DNA from: Phyllobacteriaceae bacterium UBA1940
Lineage (GTDB): Bacteria > Pseudomonadota > Alphaproteobacteria > Rhizobiales > Rhizobiaceae
Direction of reading: 5' to 3'
Length of the DNA stretch: 40,397 bases
NCBI GenBank assembly: GCA_002336975.1
Contig: DDFA01000121.1
Span: forward strand, 1-40,397
Shown here: in pieces, positions 25,757 to 33,708 of the stretch
How positions within the stretch are numbered: the stretch's first letter is position 1
Layout: every line of letters starts with the position of its first letter
Made by a program: the position numbers and the translations under genes
Notes under the pieces: model-generated
What the model was told of the DNA's origin: nothing
Databases searched by the model: none
The model's input: only the letters and a program-made list of their open reading frames with translations

Positions 25757-27595
25757 CTAGTAGACGCGCGCCTTGGGCAGGATCTTCCTGGGATCGATGC
25801 CGCCGTCCTCGTAGGCCAGCGACGTCTCGGTGTGCACGCCGCGATAGTCGAGCTTCACCTTGCCGTCGGGCGACACCCAGGCCAGCGTATGCTTGCGCCA
25901 GTTGGCGTCGTCGCGATTGGGGAAATCCTCATGCGCATGCGCGCCGCGGCTCTCCTTGCGCGCCTCGGCCGAATAGACCGTGGCGATGGCGTTGGCCATC
26001 AGGTTTTCCAGCTCCAGCGTCTCGACCAGATCCGAATTCCAGATCAGCGAGCGGTCGTGGACCTTGATCTCCTTGAGTTCGCCCCAGACCCTGGAGATGC
26101 GCTCGCAGCCCTGCTTGAGCGAATCCGAGGTGCGGAACACGGCGGCGTCCTCCTGCATGGCGCGCTGCATCTTCTCGCGCAATTGCGCGGTCGGCTGCGA
26201 CCCGTCGGCGTTCCGAAGCCGGTCGAAGCGGTCCATGATCTTGTCGACGGCGGCCTCGTTGATCGCCGGAATCTCGGAGGTCCGGTCGATCACCTCGGCG
26301 GCGCGCATGGCGGCGGCGCGACCGAACACGACCAGGTCGATCAGCGAATTCGAGCCGAGACGGTTTGCGCCGTGCACCGAGGCGCAGCCGGCTTCGCCCA
26401 CCGCCATCAGGCCGGGAAAGGTCGCGTCGGGGTTCTTCTTGGTCGGGTTGAGCACCTCGCCCCAGAAATTGGTCGGGATGCCGCCCATATTGTAGTGCAC
26501 CGTCGGCGACACCGGGATCGGCTCCTTGGTGACGTCGACGCCGGCGAAGATCTTGGCGCTCTCGGAAATGCCCGGCAGCCGCTCGTGCAGCACGGCCGGG
26601 TCGAGATGGTCGAGATGCAGGAAGATGTGGTCCTTGTTCTTGCCGACGCCCCGGCCCTCGCGCACTTCCAGCGTCATGCAGCGAGAGACGACGTCGCGCG
26701 AGGCGAGGTCCTTGGCCGACGGCGCATAACGCTCCATGAAACGTTCGCCCGACGAGTTGACCAGATAGCCGCCCTCGCCGCGCGCGCCCTCGGTGATCAG
26801 GCAGCCGGCGCCGTAGATTCCGGTCGGGTGGAACTGCACGAACTCCATGTCCTGGAGCGGCAGGCCGGCGCGCGCCACCATGCCGCCGCCGTCGCCGGTG
26901 CAGGTATGCGCCGAGGTGGCGGTGAAATAGGCGCGGCCATAGCCACCGGTCGCCAGCACCACCATTTTTGCCGAGAAGCGGTGGATGGTGCCGTCGTCGA
27001 GGTTCCAGGCGACGACGCCGGTGCAGCGCCCGTCGGTGATGATCAGGTCGAGCGCGAAATATTCGACGAAGAACTCGGCCGAATGGCGCAGCGACTGGCC
27101 GTAGAGCGTGTGCAGGATCGCATGGCCGGTGCGGTCGGCCGCCGCGCAGGTGCGCTGCACCGGCGGGCCGTCGCCAAAATTCTGCATGTGGCCGCCGAAC
27201 GGCCGCTGGTAGATCTTGCCCTCTTCGGTGCGCGAAAACGGCACGCCGTAATGCTCGAGTTCGTAGACCGCGGCCGGCGCCTCGCGCGCCAGGTATTCCA
27301 TCGCGTCGACGTCGCCCAGCCAGTCGGAGCCCTTGACGGTGTCGTAGAGGTGCCACTGCCAGCTGTCGGGGCCCATATTGCGCAGCGACGCGGCGATGCC
27401 GCCCTGCGCCGCGACCGTGTGCGAGCGCGTCGGAAAGACCTTGGTGATGCAGGCGGTCTTGAAGCCCTGCTCGGCCATGCCGAGCGTGGCGCGCAAACCG
27501 GCACCGCCGGCGCCAACGACAACGACGTCGAACTTGTGGTCGACGAATGTGTAAGCCTTTTGCGCGGCCGACGACGAAGTAGAAGGATTGGCCAC
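25757..27595 (-). CDS. sdhA: succinate dehydrogenase flavoprotein subunit
   Basis: Catalytic subunit of complex II oxidising succinate to fumarate in the TCA cycle (612 residues). The FAD-binding [17 protein letters not shown] (24-40) is followed by [15 protein letters not shown], in which His59 is the covalent flavin attachment site. [23 protein letters not shown] and the C-terminal [18 protein letters not shown] and HTLAWV segments include the substrate-site His and Arg residues. The start is GTG at 27595 with GGAGG upstream; it follows sdhD by 2 bases. A terminator closes the unit 38 bases after the stop, so sdhB, usually next, is not included. Confidence 0.98.
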   Translation of the reverse strand: MANPSTSSSAAQKAYTFVDHKFDVVVVGAGGAGLRATLGMAEQGFKTACITKVFPTRSHTVAAQGGIAASLRNMGPDSWQWHLYDTVKGSDWLGDVDAMEYLAREAPAAVYELEHYGVPFSRTEEGKIYQRPFGGHMQNFGDGPPVQRTCAAADRTGHAILHTLYGQSLRHSAEFFVEYFALDLIITDGRCTGVVAWNLDDGTIHRFSAKMVVLATGGYGRAYFTATSAHTCTGDGGGMVARAGLPLQDMEFVQFHPTGIYGAGCLITEGARGEGGYLVNSSGERFMERYAPSAKDLASRDVVSRCMTLEVREGRGVGKNKDHIFLHLDHLDPAVLHERLPGISESAKIFAGVDVTKEPIPVSPTVHYNMGGIPTNFWGEVLNPTKKNPDATFPGLMAVGEAGCASVHGANRLGSNSLIDLVVFGRAAAMRAAEVIDRTSEIPAINEAAVDKIMDRFDRLRNADGSQPTAQLREKMQRAMQEDAAVFRTSDSLKQGCERISRVWGELKEIKVHDRSLIWNSDLVETLELENLMANAIATVYSAEARKESRGAHAHEDFPNRDDANWRKHTLAWVSPDGKVKLDYRGVHTETSLAYEDGGIDPRKILPKARVY

Positions 27596-27597
27596 GC

Positions 27598-27990
27598 TCA
27601 GCCTCCGAATGCGATTTTCAGCAGCGCAAAGGCACTGACCGCGCCGACCGCAACCGAGAAGAATGTGTTCAGGATCAGCAGCAGATATTTCGAGAACTCG
27701 CCATGGGCGTAGTCGAGGATGATCTCCTGCATGCCGAGCCGCATGTGGTAGAGGCCGGTGACGATGGTGACCAGGAGAACCAGGCTGACCAGCGGATTGG
27801 CGAGCGCCGCCCGGACGTCCGCGTAGGACGCGCCGTTCAGCGACACCAGCAGGCCGACGACGAACAGCGTCAGAAACACCAGAGCCAGGCCGGTCACCCG
27901 CGACTGCCAGAAATGGCCGGTTCCCTCGCGCGCCGCGCCAAGACCACGCACGCGCCCCAGCGGGGTACGCATATCCGATGACTTGCTCAT
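27598..27990 (-). CDS. sdhD: succinate dehydrogenase membrane anchor subunit
   Basis: A 130-residue membrane protein with three hydrophobic segments (about residues 30-52, 60-80 and 98-122), the complex II anchor pattern. [29 protein letters not shown] is typical of alphaproteobacterial SdhD, and the [16 protein letters not shown] stretch contains a candidate heme or quinone-site His and Tyr-Asp pair. The ATG at 27990 overlaps the sdhC stop by 4 bases (ATGA); the longer upstream reading frame is the sdhC shadow. Confidence 0.94.
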   Translation of the reverse strand: MSKSSDMRTPLGRVRGLGAAREGTGHFWQSRVTGLALVFLTLFVVGLLVSLNGASYADVRAALANPLVSLVLLVTIVTGLYHMRLGMQEIILDYAHGEFSKYLLLILNTFFSVAVGAVSAFALLKIAFGG

Positions 27991-28397
27991 GCCGCGCCCC
28001 TTGCCCAGAAGATGACGGCCCAGATCGCGACCGTGATGATGATCGAGCCGAACAGCGTCGCCCAGGCGAGCTTGGTGGCGGTGTGCTTTTCGAGCATCGC
28101 GCCCGTGTCCCAGATGAAGTGGCGGATGCCGCCCAGCATGTGCACGATCAGCGCCCAGGTGAAGCCGAACAGGACCAGCTGTCCGAACCAGGAACCGTAG
28201 ACGCCGGCGACGAAGTTGAAATAGTCCTCGGGACCGGCCGCCGCCGTCACCCACCAAGCGACCAGCAAGGTCCCGAAATACAGCGCCGCGCCGGACACGC
28301 GGTGGATGCCAGACATCAGCATGGTCGGAAGCATCTTGTAGTGCATGACGTGAGGCGACAGCGGCCTCGGCTTGGCGCGGGTGGCTGGTTGCGACAT
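27987..28397 (-). CDS. sdhC: succinate dehydrogenase cytochrome b556 subunit
   Basis: A 136-residue membrane subunit with three hydrophobic helices. [26 protein letters not shown] carries the conserved Ser-Gly-x-x-His-Arg quinone-site signature (SGIHRVSG), and [17 protein letters not shown] carries the heme b His (His86) and the adjacent conserved His93. ATG 28397 has GGGGGAG upstream; an earlier in-frame ATG at 28484 is rejected because it coincides with the -35 box of the promoter described here. First gene of sdhCDA. Confidence 0.95.
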   Translation of the reverse strand: MSQPATRAKPRPLSPHVMHYKMLPTMLMSGIHRVSGAALYFGTLLVAWWVTAAAGPEDYFNFVAGVYGSWFGQLVLFGFTWALIVHMLGGIRHFIWDTGAMLEKHTATKLAWATLFGSIIITVAIWAVIFWARGAA

Positions 28398-28455
28398 GGC
28401 TCCCCCGGAGAGTGCGGCGCCGCAGCCTCCACCGGATGCGGCAATTTCGTGAAGC

Positions 28456-28484
28456 GTCATAGTGCGGTTTTTGCACCGCGTCAA
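28456..28484 (-). promoter_or_regulatory. candidate sdhCDA promoter with dyad in the spacer
   Basis: On the minus strand TTGACG (28484-28479) and TATGAC (28461-28456) are 17 bases apart, a strong match. The predicted start is near 28449, about 50 bases before the sdhC ATG. The spacer contains an inverted repeat GCGGT-N6-ACCGC (28464-28479) that could bind a repressor. Confidence 0.6.
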
Positions 28485-28512
28485 AGCCGGAAACGCCAGT
28501 TCCGACCAGCAG

Positions 28513-28968
28513 TTAACCGTCTGCCGGCTGGCTGTCCGGCTTCAAATCGATTGAAGCCGGCGCCCGCGCCGTGAATGCGGAAGCCGGCCCTTTCCTGCAG
28601 GTCAGCGGGCTCGACTTGGCGCGGAAAAACAGGGCTTCCTCGCCATCGACGACAAAGGCGTATTGTTGCAGCACATAGCGGGTGCGCGAATCCGCCGGGG
28701 TCGCGGGCATTGTCATCGTCTGCCCGTCGGGCGAGATGACCACAATCTGGGTCACCGTGTTGTCGACCAGATAGGTTTCGCCATTGTCGCAGCGCCACGA
28801 CGCCTTGCCGGCGCTCAGCGCATTGTCGTCGTAATTGGTCGCTGCGTCGCCCTGCGCCGCGCCGGCGGCCAGGACCGCGGCGGTTCCGCCGCCGGGCGAA
28901 CTGGTGCACGCCGCAAGCTCCAGCAAAGCGGCGGCCATGGCGGCAATGGCGAGCGGACGCGACAACAT
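28513..28968 (-). CDS. small lipoprotein, possibly MliC-like lysozyme inhibitor
   Basis: A 151-residue predicted lipoprotein starting at ATG 28968 (the upstream in-frame extension to 29070 lacks a signal). The signal peptide is MLSRPLAIAAMAAALLELAAC, with lipobox LAAC and lipid Cys21. The mature part begins with a Gly/Ala-rich stretch. A globular region follows: WRCDNGETYLVDNTVTQ, TRYVLQQYAFVVDGEEALFF and SPLTCRKG, with two Cys that could form a disulfide. The C.dG...RY....G.eA....C order resembles the MliC/COG3895 membrane-bound lysozyme inhibitor domain, but the similarity is weak. If correct it would protect peptidoglycan against host lysozyme. Confidence 0.7.
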   Translation of the reverse strand: MLSRPLAIAAMAAALLELAACTSSPGGGTAAVLAAGAAQGDAATNYDDNALSAGKASWRCDNGETYLVDNTVTQIVVISPDGQTMTMPATPADSRTRYVLQQYAFVVDGEEALFFRAKSSPLTCRKGPASAFTARAPASIDLKPDSQPADG

Positions 28969-29158
28969 TGGCGCCAACCTATCCAATTCGGCCGGCCACA
29001 CAAGCGAGGCCCGGCGACCGCCATCGGGCCGCAGGCGACCCGGCGCGTCACGCATCCCGACGGTTCCCAAGATGAAACGTATTTATTTCAAATTGAATCA
29101 ATCGGTTAACCAAGTTGGCGTGTTGACGCGATATTCGGCGGGAGGCGCGTGACAACGG

Positions 29159-29173
29159 TTAATAATTGGTTAA
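29159..29173. promoter_or_regulatory. CtrA-type binding box TTAA-N7-TTAA
   Basis: TTAA (29159-29162), seven bases (TAATTGG), then TTAA (29170-29173): an exact match to the spacing of the CtrA consensus (TTAA-N7-TTAAC), missing only the final C. It lies 45 bases upstream of the ATG of the secreted protein at 29219. A half site TTAAC is at 29106-29110. The regulator itself is not in the window. Confidence 0.5.
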
Positions 29174-29218
29174 TGGTGCGGTCCGGACGCCATTCTTCTG
29201 GCCCGGAAAGGACCCGTC

Positions 29219-29587
29219 ATGCGCACCATCTCGACCTTGCTCGGCTCAGCGATCGCAGCGGCGACGATCGCTTTCGCCGCCACTCCGGCTTCGGCCTATG
29301 AGCAGATCACCGGCGAAAGCTACCACGCCGACAGCTTCGGCAACCTGATCATCAACAGCCCGGCGGGCTACAAGCGCATCATCGTCGGCAAGGGCCATCT
29401 GCTGGCCGAATACCAGGCCGAGCGCGCGGCGTCGGAGCCCGAAGTCCTCTATTACAACGATCAGCGGCCGGCGCGGCGCAGCGTCCAGCGCTGCCGGATC
29501 GAGCCCGGCATGTTCAAGGGCCGCAGCTATATGTACGGCCTGCCCGACGGGGTCGTCCCGAGCCCGGCGCGGCGCGTCTGCGACTAG
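29219..29587 (+). CDS. unknown small secreted protein
   Basis: I do not recognise the family. The 122-residue product has a clear Sec signal peptide (MRTISTLLGSAIAAATIAFAATPASA, cleavage before YEQIT), so the mature protein of about 96 residues should be periplasmic or secreted. The ATG at 29219 has GGAAAGGA at good spacing. The mature part is tyrosine- and arginine-rich (ADSFGNLIINSPAGYKRIIVGKGHLLAEY; RCRIEPGMFKGRSYMYGLPDG) and ends ARRVCD, with two Cys probably forming a disulfide. It is monocistronic in appearance, preceded by a CtrA-type box. No domain or homologue can be named from the sequence alone. Confidence 0.8.
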   Translation: MRTISTLLGSAIAAATIAFAATPASAYEQITGESYHADSFGNLIINSPAGYKRIIVGKGHLLAEYQAERAASEPEVLYYNDQRPARRSVQRCRIEPGMFKGRSYMYGLPDGVVPSPARRVCD

Positions 29588-29677
29588 GCGTCCCGTCCCG
29601 CTACGTCGGGAAACTGCTATGGTTGCGGGATTGGCCCGGCCGGCCCCTGCCGCGCCGGTTCACGACAGGAGACGCGA

Positions 29678-29983
29678 TTGAGCGGTACCGTAACCCTGAC
29701 CGAGCGGGAAGCCATCCGCGAATGGGCGGCCGCCCGCATGGGAGCGCCCGCGATCGTCGACATCTCACCGGCATCCGGCACCCAGCCGATGTTGATGCTG
29801 GTGTTCGACCAGATCGCCTACCAGGACAATGATCGGGCCGAAGACGTCCAGACCGCCGGCGGCAGGTCGCTGGTCGAGTGGAGCGAATGGTTCGACATCT
29901 TCGATCGCGAAGGTCTCGCGCTGGTCGTCGCCGCCGATCGGCCGGGCATTCGCGACAGCTGGCATCAGATCATCCGACGCTGA
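29678..29983 (+). CDS. unknown small acidic protein
   Basis: A 101-residue protein I do not recognise. The likely start is TTG 29678, with CAGGAGA upstream at good spacing; an internal ATG (MGAPAIVD) would give about 81 residues. There is no signal peptide and no membrane segment. The sequence is Asp/Glu-rich with tryptophans (REWAAARMG, VEWSEWFDIFDREGLALVVAADRPGIRDSWHQIIRR) and looks like a small soluble folded protein. The SD-TTG pairing and intact reading frame support coding. It lies between the secreted protein and the TIGR02302 gene on the same strand but with gaps of 90 and 107 bases, so an operon is not assured. Confidence 0.65.
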   Translation: MSGTVTLTEREAIREWAAARMGAPAIVDISPASGTQPMLMLVFDQIAYQDNDRAEDVQTAGGRSLVEWSEWFDIFDREGLALVVAADRPGIRDSWHQIIRR

Positions 29984-30090
29984 CGGGCCAATTCACGATT
30001 TGGTGGACCGCCTCGCCTTCGCCGCGTTTGTTGCTATCCTGATGGCGAGAGTCGCGCACTGTCTGCCCGGCTCGCCATGTGGAACGCCTG

Positions 30091-32676
30091 ATGCCCGACA
30101 CCGAGGCGCATAGCGACGCAAACCGGACCCGGCCGCGCTCGCCCGGCGCGGCAGGCCGTCTGTCCGGCGTCCGCTTCGCCACCGCCGCGGCGATCGTCTT
30201 CGAACGGCTGTGGCCGGTGCTGTTGCCGCTGCTGGTCGTCGCCGCTTTGTTCGCCAGCCTGGCCTGGTTCGGCCTGTTCCGCACGATGCCGGACTGGCTG
30301 CGCTTCTCTACACTCGGCCTGCTCGGCGCCGGCGCGCTCGCCGCGCTCTATCCGCTGCGCGGATTTGCATGGCCGAAGCGCGCGGAAATCGACCGCCGCA
30401 TCGAGCGCCGCAACGAATTGCAGCACACGCCGATCCTGGTTCAGGCCGACCGCCTGGCGCACGCCGCCGACCCGTTCGCCGACGCGCTGTGGCGCGAACA
30501 TCAGAAACGCATGGCCGGCCGGCTTGGCGACCTCTCGGGCGACCTGCCGCGCACCGGCGTGCCCGAACGCGACCCATGGGGCCTGCGCGCCGTCGCCGCC
30601 TTGCTGCTGGTCACCGCGTTCGGCTTTTCCTACGGCCCGCTCGGCGGCGAACTGTCCGACGCGATCAACGGCCGCCCCGCCGCGCCACCGGTTCCGCCCC
30701 GAGTCGACGCCTGGGTGACGCCGCCCGCCTATACCGGCCGCGCGCCGATCTTCCTGACCGCCGACGCCAACCGCGACACCAGCGTCTTCGACGTGCCGCA
30801 GGGCTCGAACGTGACGCTGCGCGTCACCGGCGGCGACGGCGGCGAGACATTGGCGTTTGCCGGGATTTCGGGCGAGCCGCGCCCGATCGAACCCGACAAG
30901 GCCGGCCAGTCGGCGGCGCAGCACAGTGCCGGCGTTCTCAACTTCGCCGACCTGCTGGACAGCGACGGCGCGCTGACGCTGTCGACCGGGGGCGCGCCGC
31001 TGATGCGATGGGCCTTCCACGTCATTCCCGACACGGCGCCGACAATCGCTTTCCTTGGCGAACCCAGGCGAGCCGTCAACGGTACGCTCGAACTCGCCTA
31101 TTCGATCAAGGACGACTACGGACCGGCCTCGGCGAAAGCGGAATTCGAACTGGTCGAGCCGCAGGGGCCTGACGCGAGGCCGCTGTTCGACAAGCCGGAC
31201 ATGCCGCTGTCGCTGCCGCGGCGCACCGCCAAGGACGGCGCCGCCAGAACCTCGCGCGACCTGACCGAACATGTCTGGGCCGGCGTCGAAGTGCGCGCCA
31301 CGCTGTCGGCGACGGACGCGGCCGGACAGACGGCCCGAAGCGACAGCAAGACCTTTCGCATGCCCGAGCGGCCCTTTTCCAACCCGCTCGCCCGCGCCGT
31401 CATCGAACAGCGCCGCATCCTGGCGCTCGACGCCAACCGCAAGGCGCGCGTGCTCGACCTGATGGACGGCGTCATGCTGCGTCCGGAGGACACCATCACC
31501 GTTCCGGCGCACTGGCTGGCGCTGTCGAGCGCGCGCACCCGCCTCAAGCTGGCGACCACCGACGAGGATCTGCGTGGCGTCGTCAAATATCTCTGGCAGA
31601 TCGCGCTGTCGATCGAGGACGGCGACCTGTCCGCCGCCGAGCGCCGGCTGCGCCAGGCCCAGGAAGCGTTGAAGAACGCGCTGGAAAACGGCGCCAGCGA
31701 CCAGGAGATCGACAAGCTGATGGCCGAGCTGCGCCAGGCGATGCAGGACTATCTGCGCGAATTCGCCGAACGCGCTGAGCGCGACCCGAACATGGCGCAG
31801 CAGATGCCGCGGCAAGATGGCCGCGAACTGCGCCAGAGCGACATCGACCGCATGCTCAACCAGATCGAGGAACTCGCCAAGTCCGGCTCGCGCGACAAGG
31901 CCCAGGAATTGCTGTCGCAATTGCAGGAGATGATGAACAACCTGCAGGCCGGACGCCGCCAGCAGCAGGCTCAGGGCCAGCAGAGCCAGATGCGCCAGCA
32001 GATGGACAAGCTCGGCGACTTGATGCGCCGCCAGCAGCAGATGATGAACGACACCCACCGTCTCGACCAGATGCAGCGCGGCCAGAGCCGCGAGCAACAG
32101 CCCGGCGAAGGCGAACAGCAGGACCAGCAGGACCAGCAGGGCGACGGCCAGCAGGGCCGCAGCGGCCAGGGCATGTCGGAACAGGAGCTTGCCGACGCGC
32201 TGCGCGGCATGCAGCAGGGCCAGGGCCAGCTGCGCGGCGATCTCGAGGCATTGATGAAAGGCCTCGAGGGTTTGGGCATCCAGCCGGGCGAAGGTTTCGG
32301 CGAAGCGGGCGAAGCGATGGGCGAAGCCGGCCGGGCGCTCGGCGACGCGCAGGGCGAGGAGGCTGTCGGCGAACAGGGCCGGGCGCTGGAGGCGCTGCGC
32401 AAGGGCGCCCAGGACATGATGCAACAGATGCAGCAGGCTCAGGGCGAACAGAGCGGCGGCGAGGAAGGCGGACGCCAGCAGAACGCCGACCGCGATCCGC
32501 TCGGCCGCCCGCGCGCCACCACCGGCCCGGACTTCGGCGACACGGTCAAGGTGCCCGACGAGATCGACGTGCAGCGCGCGCGCGAAATCCTCGACGCCAT
32601 CCGCCGCCGCCTCGGCAATGCGCTCAGCCCCGAGATCGAGCGCGACTATCTCGAGCGCCTGCTCGACATGCGGTAG
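30091..32676 (+). CDS. TIGR02302/DUF4175 family membrane protein
   Basis: An 861-residue protein. Two N-terminal membrane segments (about 40-61 and 72-88) and a third near 165-185 (GLRAVAALLLVTAFGFSYG) precede a large extracytoplasmic part with an Ig-like region (APPVPPRVDAWVTPPAYTGRAPI, NVTLRVTGGD). From about residue 520 it becomes helical and charged. Residues about 600-790 are extremely Gln/Met/Gly-rich (for example EQQDQQDQQGDGQQG), ending in RATTGPDFGDTVKVPDEIDVQRAREILDAIRRRLG. This order is that of alphaproteobacterial TIGR02302 proteins (DUF4175), whose function is unknown. ATG 30091 is preferred; GTG 30079 would add four residues. Confidence 0.88.
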   Translation: MPDTEAHSDANRTRPRSPGAAGRLSGVRFATAAAIVFERLWPVLLPLLVVAALFASLAWFGLFRTMPDWLRFSTLGLLGAGALAALYPLRGFAWPKRAEIDRRIERRNELQHTPILVQADRLAHAADPFADALWREHQKRMAGRLGDLSGDLPRTGVPERDPWGLRAVAALLLVTAFGFSYGPLGGELSDAINGRPAAPPVPPRVDAWVTPPAYTGRAPIFLTADANRDTSVFDVPQGSNVTLRVTGGDGGETLAFAGISGEPRPIEPDKAGQSAAQHSAGVLNFADLLDSDGALTLSTGGAPLMRWAFHVIPDTAPTIAFLGEPRRAVNGTLELAYSIKDDYGPASAKAEFELVEPQGPDARPLFDKPDMPLSLPRRTAKDGAARTSRDLTEHVWAGVEVRATLSATDAAGQTARSDSKTFRMPERPFSNPLARAVIEQRRILALDANRKARVLDLMDGVMLRPEDTITVPAHWLALSSARTRLKLATTDEDLRGVVKYLWQIALSIEDGDLSAAERRLRQAQEALKNALENGASDQEIDKLMAELRQAMQDYLREFAERAERDPNMAQQMPRQDGRELRQSDIDRMLNQIEELAKSGSRDKAQELLSQLQEMMNNLQAGRRQQQAQGQQSQMRQQMDKLGDLMRRQQQMMNDTHRLDQMQRGQSREQQPGEGEQQDQQDQQGDGQQGRSGQGMSEQELADALRGMQQGQGQLRGDLEALMKGLEGLGIQPGEGFGEAGEAMGEAGRALGDAQGEEAVGEQGRALEALRKGAQDMMQQMQQAQGEQSGGEEGGRQQNADRDPLGRPRATTGPDFGDTVKVPDEIDVQRAREILDAIRRRLGNALSPEIERDYLERLLDMR

Positions 32677-32760
32677 GCCGCGGCTATCGCGGCAAGCTCG
32701 CCTGACTGCATCCCGTTGTGCACAGGGTTCGTCCAGGCCTGTTTTTCCCGAAATCAGTCA

Positions 32761-32783
32761 GGCGACGCCGCAGCGGCGTCGCC
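32761..32783. terminator. GC-rich hairpin between convergent genes
   Basis: GGCGACGCC pairs perfectly with GGCGTCGCC around GCAGC in the 121-base gap between the convergent TIGR02302 and receiver genes. Neither side has a proper T-tract, so it may act as a weak or factor-assisted terminator, or only stabilise 3' ends. Confidence 0.4.
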
Positions 32784-32797
32784 GGCAAGGGCGGGGC

Positions 32798-33163
32798 TTA
32801 CGCGGCCAGATTGCGTTCCACGGTCTCGCGGATCGAGCTCAGCGTGAACGGCTTCATCAGCACGTCGATCACAACGCCGTTCAGTTCATCGGCGCGCTCA
32901 CGCTGGTCGGCATAGCCGGTCACCAGCATGATCTTCAGTCCCGGAAAGCGCGCCGCGGCGTTCTTGGCCATCTCGATGCCGTCCATCGCCGGCATCCGGA
33001 TGTCGGACACCACGAGGTCGAACTGGCCGCCGGCGTCGACGATGCGCATCAGTCCCTCCTCGCCGTCGCATGCGACTTCGATCGTATGGCCGGCGCGCTC
33101 CAGTGCTCGAGCGGCCAGCACCCGCACCGATTCATCGTCCTCGACGATCAGAAGTTTCGCCAT
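32798..33163 (-). CDS. single-domain response regulator, CpdR-like
   Basis: A 121-residue stand-alone receiver domain: acidic pocket Glu8-Asp9-Asp10, phosphoacceptor Asp54 (VVSDIRMPAMDG), Thr82 (MLVTGYAD) and Lys104 (MKPF). There is no output domain, so it works by protein contact. The TGYADQRERA and VIDVLMKPF wording resembles alphaproteobacterial CpdR, the adaptor that primes ClpXP for cell-cycle proteolysis in its unphosphorylated form. Other CheY-like proteins cannot be excluded. ATG 33163 overlaps the hpt stop by one base (TGATG), so translation is coupled to hpt. Upstream in-frame codons are the hpt shadow. Confidence 0.85.
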   Translation of the reverse strand: MAKLLIVEDDESVRVLAARALERAGHTIEVACDGEEGLMRIVDAGGQFDLVVSDIRMPAMDGIEMAKNAAARFPGLKIMLVTGYADQRERADELNGVVIDVLMKPFTLSSIRETVERNLAA

Positions 33164-33708
33164 CAGGCGTCTCCCTTGACGATGCCGACAAACGGTAGTT
33201 CGCGGAACGCATGCGCTGCATCCATGCCATAGCCCACCACGAAATGGTCGGGGCATTCGAAACCGACATAGTCGGCGTCGATGGCCAGTTGGCGGCGCAT
33301 CCGCTTGTCCAGCAGCGCCACGATCGAGCAGCTTCGCGCGCCGCGTTCCAGCATCAGGTTGCGGGTGAAGGCGAGCGTCTTGCCCGACTCCAGGATATCA
33401 TCGATCAGGAGCACGTCGCGCCCCGACACGGCGTTGTCGATGTCGCGCAGCACCCGCACCTCGCCGCTGGTGGTGCCGGCGCCATAGCTGGAGATGAAGA
33501 TGAACTCGACTTCCGGCGACAGGCCGACATCGTGCATCGCGCGGATCAGGTCGGCGGCGAAAATGAACGAGCCTTTCAGCACCGATATCACCAGCAGGTC
33601 GTGGTAGTCGCGCGCCGCGATCTCCTTGGCGAGTTCGAGATTGCGCCGCGCAATCGTCGACGCGCTGTAGAGAACCTCGATGTCCTTGCCCCGCACCACC
33701 GGCATCAT
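33163..33708 (-). CDS. hpt: hypoxanthine phosphoribosyltransferase
   Basis: Purine salvage enzyme converting hypoxanthine (and guanine) plus PRPP to IMP (GMP); cytoplasmic. The 181-residue protein has the PRPP loop VLLIDDILESGKTLAFT, SVLKGSFIFAADLIRAM and the base-binding tail DYVGFECPDHFVVGYGMDAAHAFRELPFVG, all family hallmarks. ATG 33708 (next to a second ATG, 33705) has GGGGGCGG upstream; the longer in-frame reading is antisense shadow of the upstream gene. The start overlaps the stop of the upstream membrane protein, and the stop overlaps the receiver gene, so three genes form one coupled unit. Confidence 0.95.
   Translation of the reverse strand: MMPVVRGKDIEVLYSASTIARRNLELAKEIAARDYHDLLVISVLKGSFIFAADLIRAMHDVGLSPEVEFIFISSYGAGTTSGEVRVLRDIDNAVSGRDVLLIDDILESGKTLAFTRNLMLERGARSCSIVALLDKRMRRQLAIDADYVGFECPDHFVVGYGMDAAHAFRELPFVGIVKGDA

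Noticed and set aside
25700..27712. A 670-codon open frame on the plus strand opposite sdhA
   Set aside because: Shadow of sdhA; it would also run through the sdhA terminator hairpin.
30034..32424. A 796-codon open frame on the minus strand
   Set aside because: It is the antisense shadow of the TIGR02302 gene, leucine- and alanine-rich because the sense strand is Gln- and Glu-rich; no start signal or domain.
32761..32783. Hairpin as a strong bidirectional intrinsic terminator
   Set aside because: The stem is good but neither side has a T-tract; recorded only as a weak terminator candidate.
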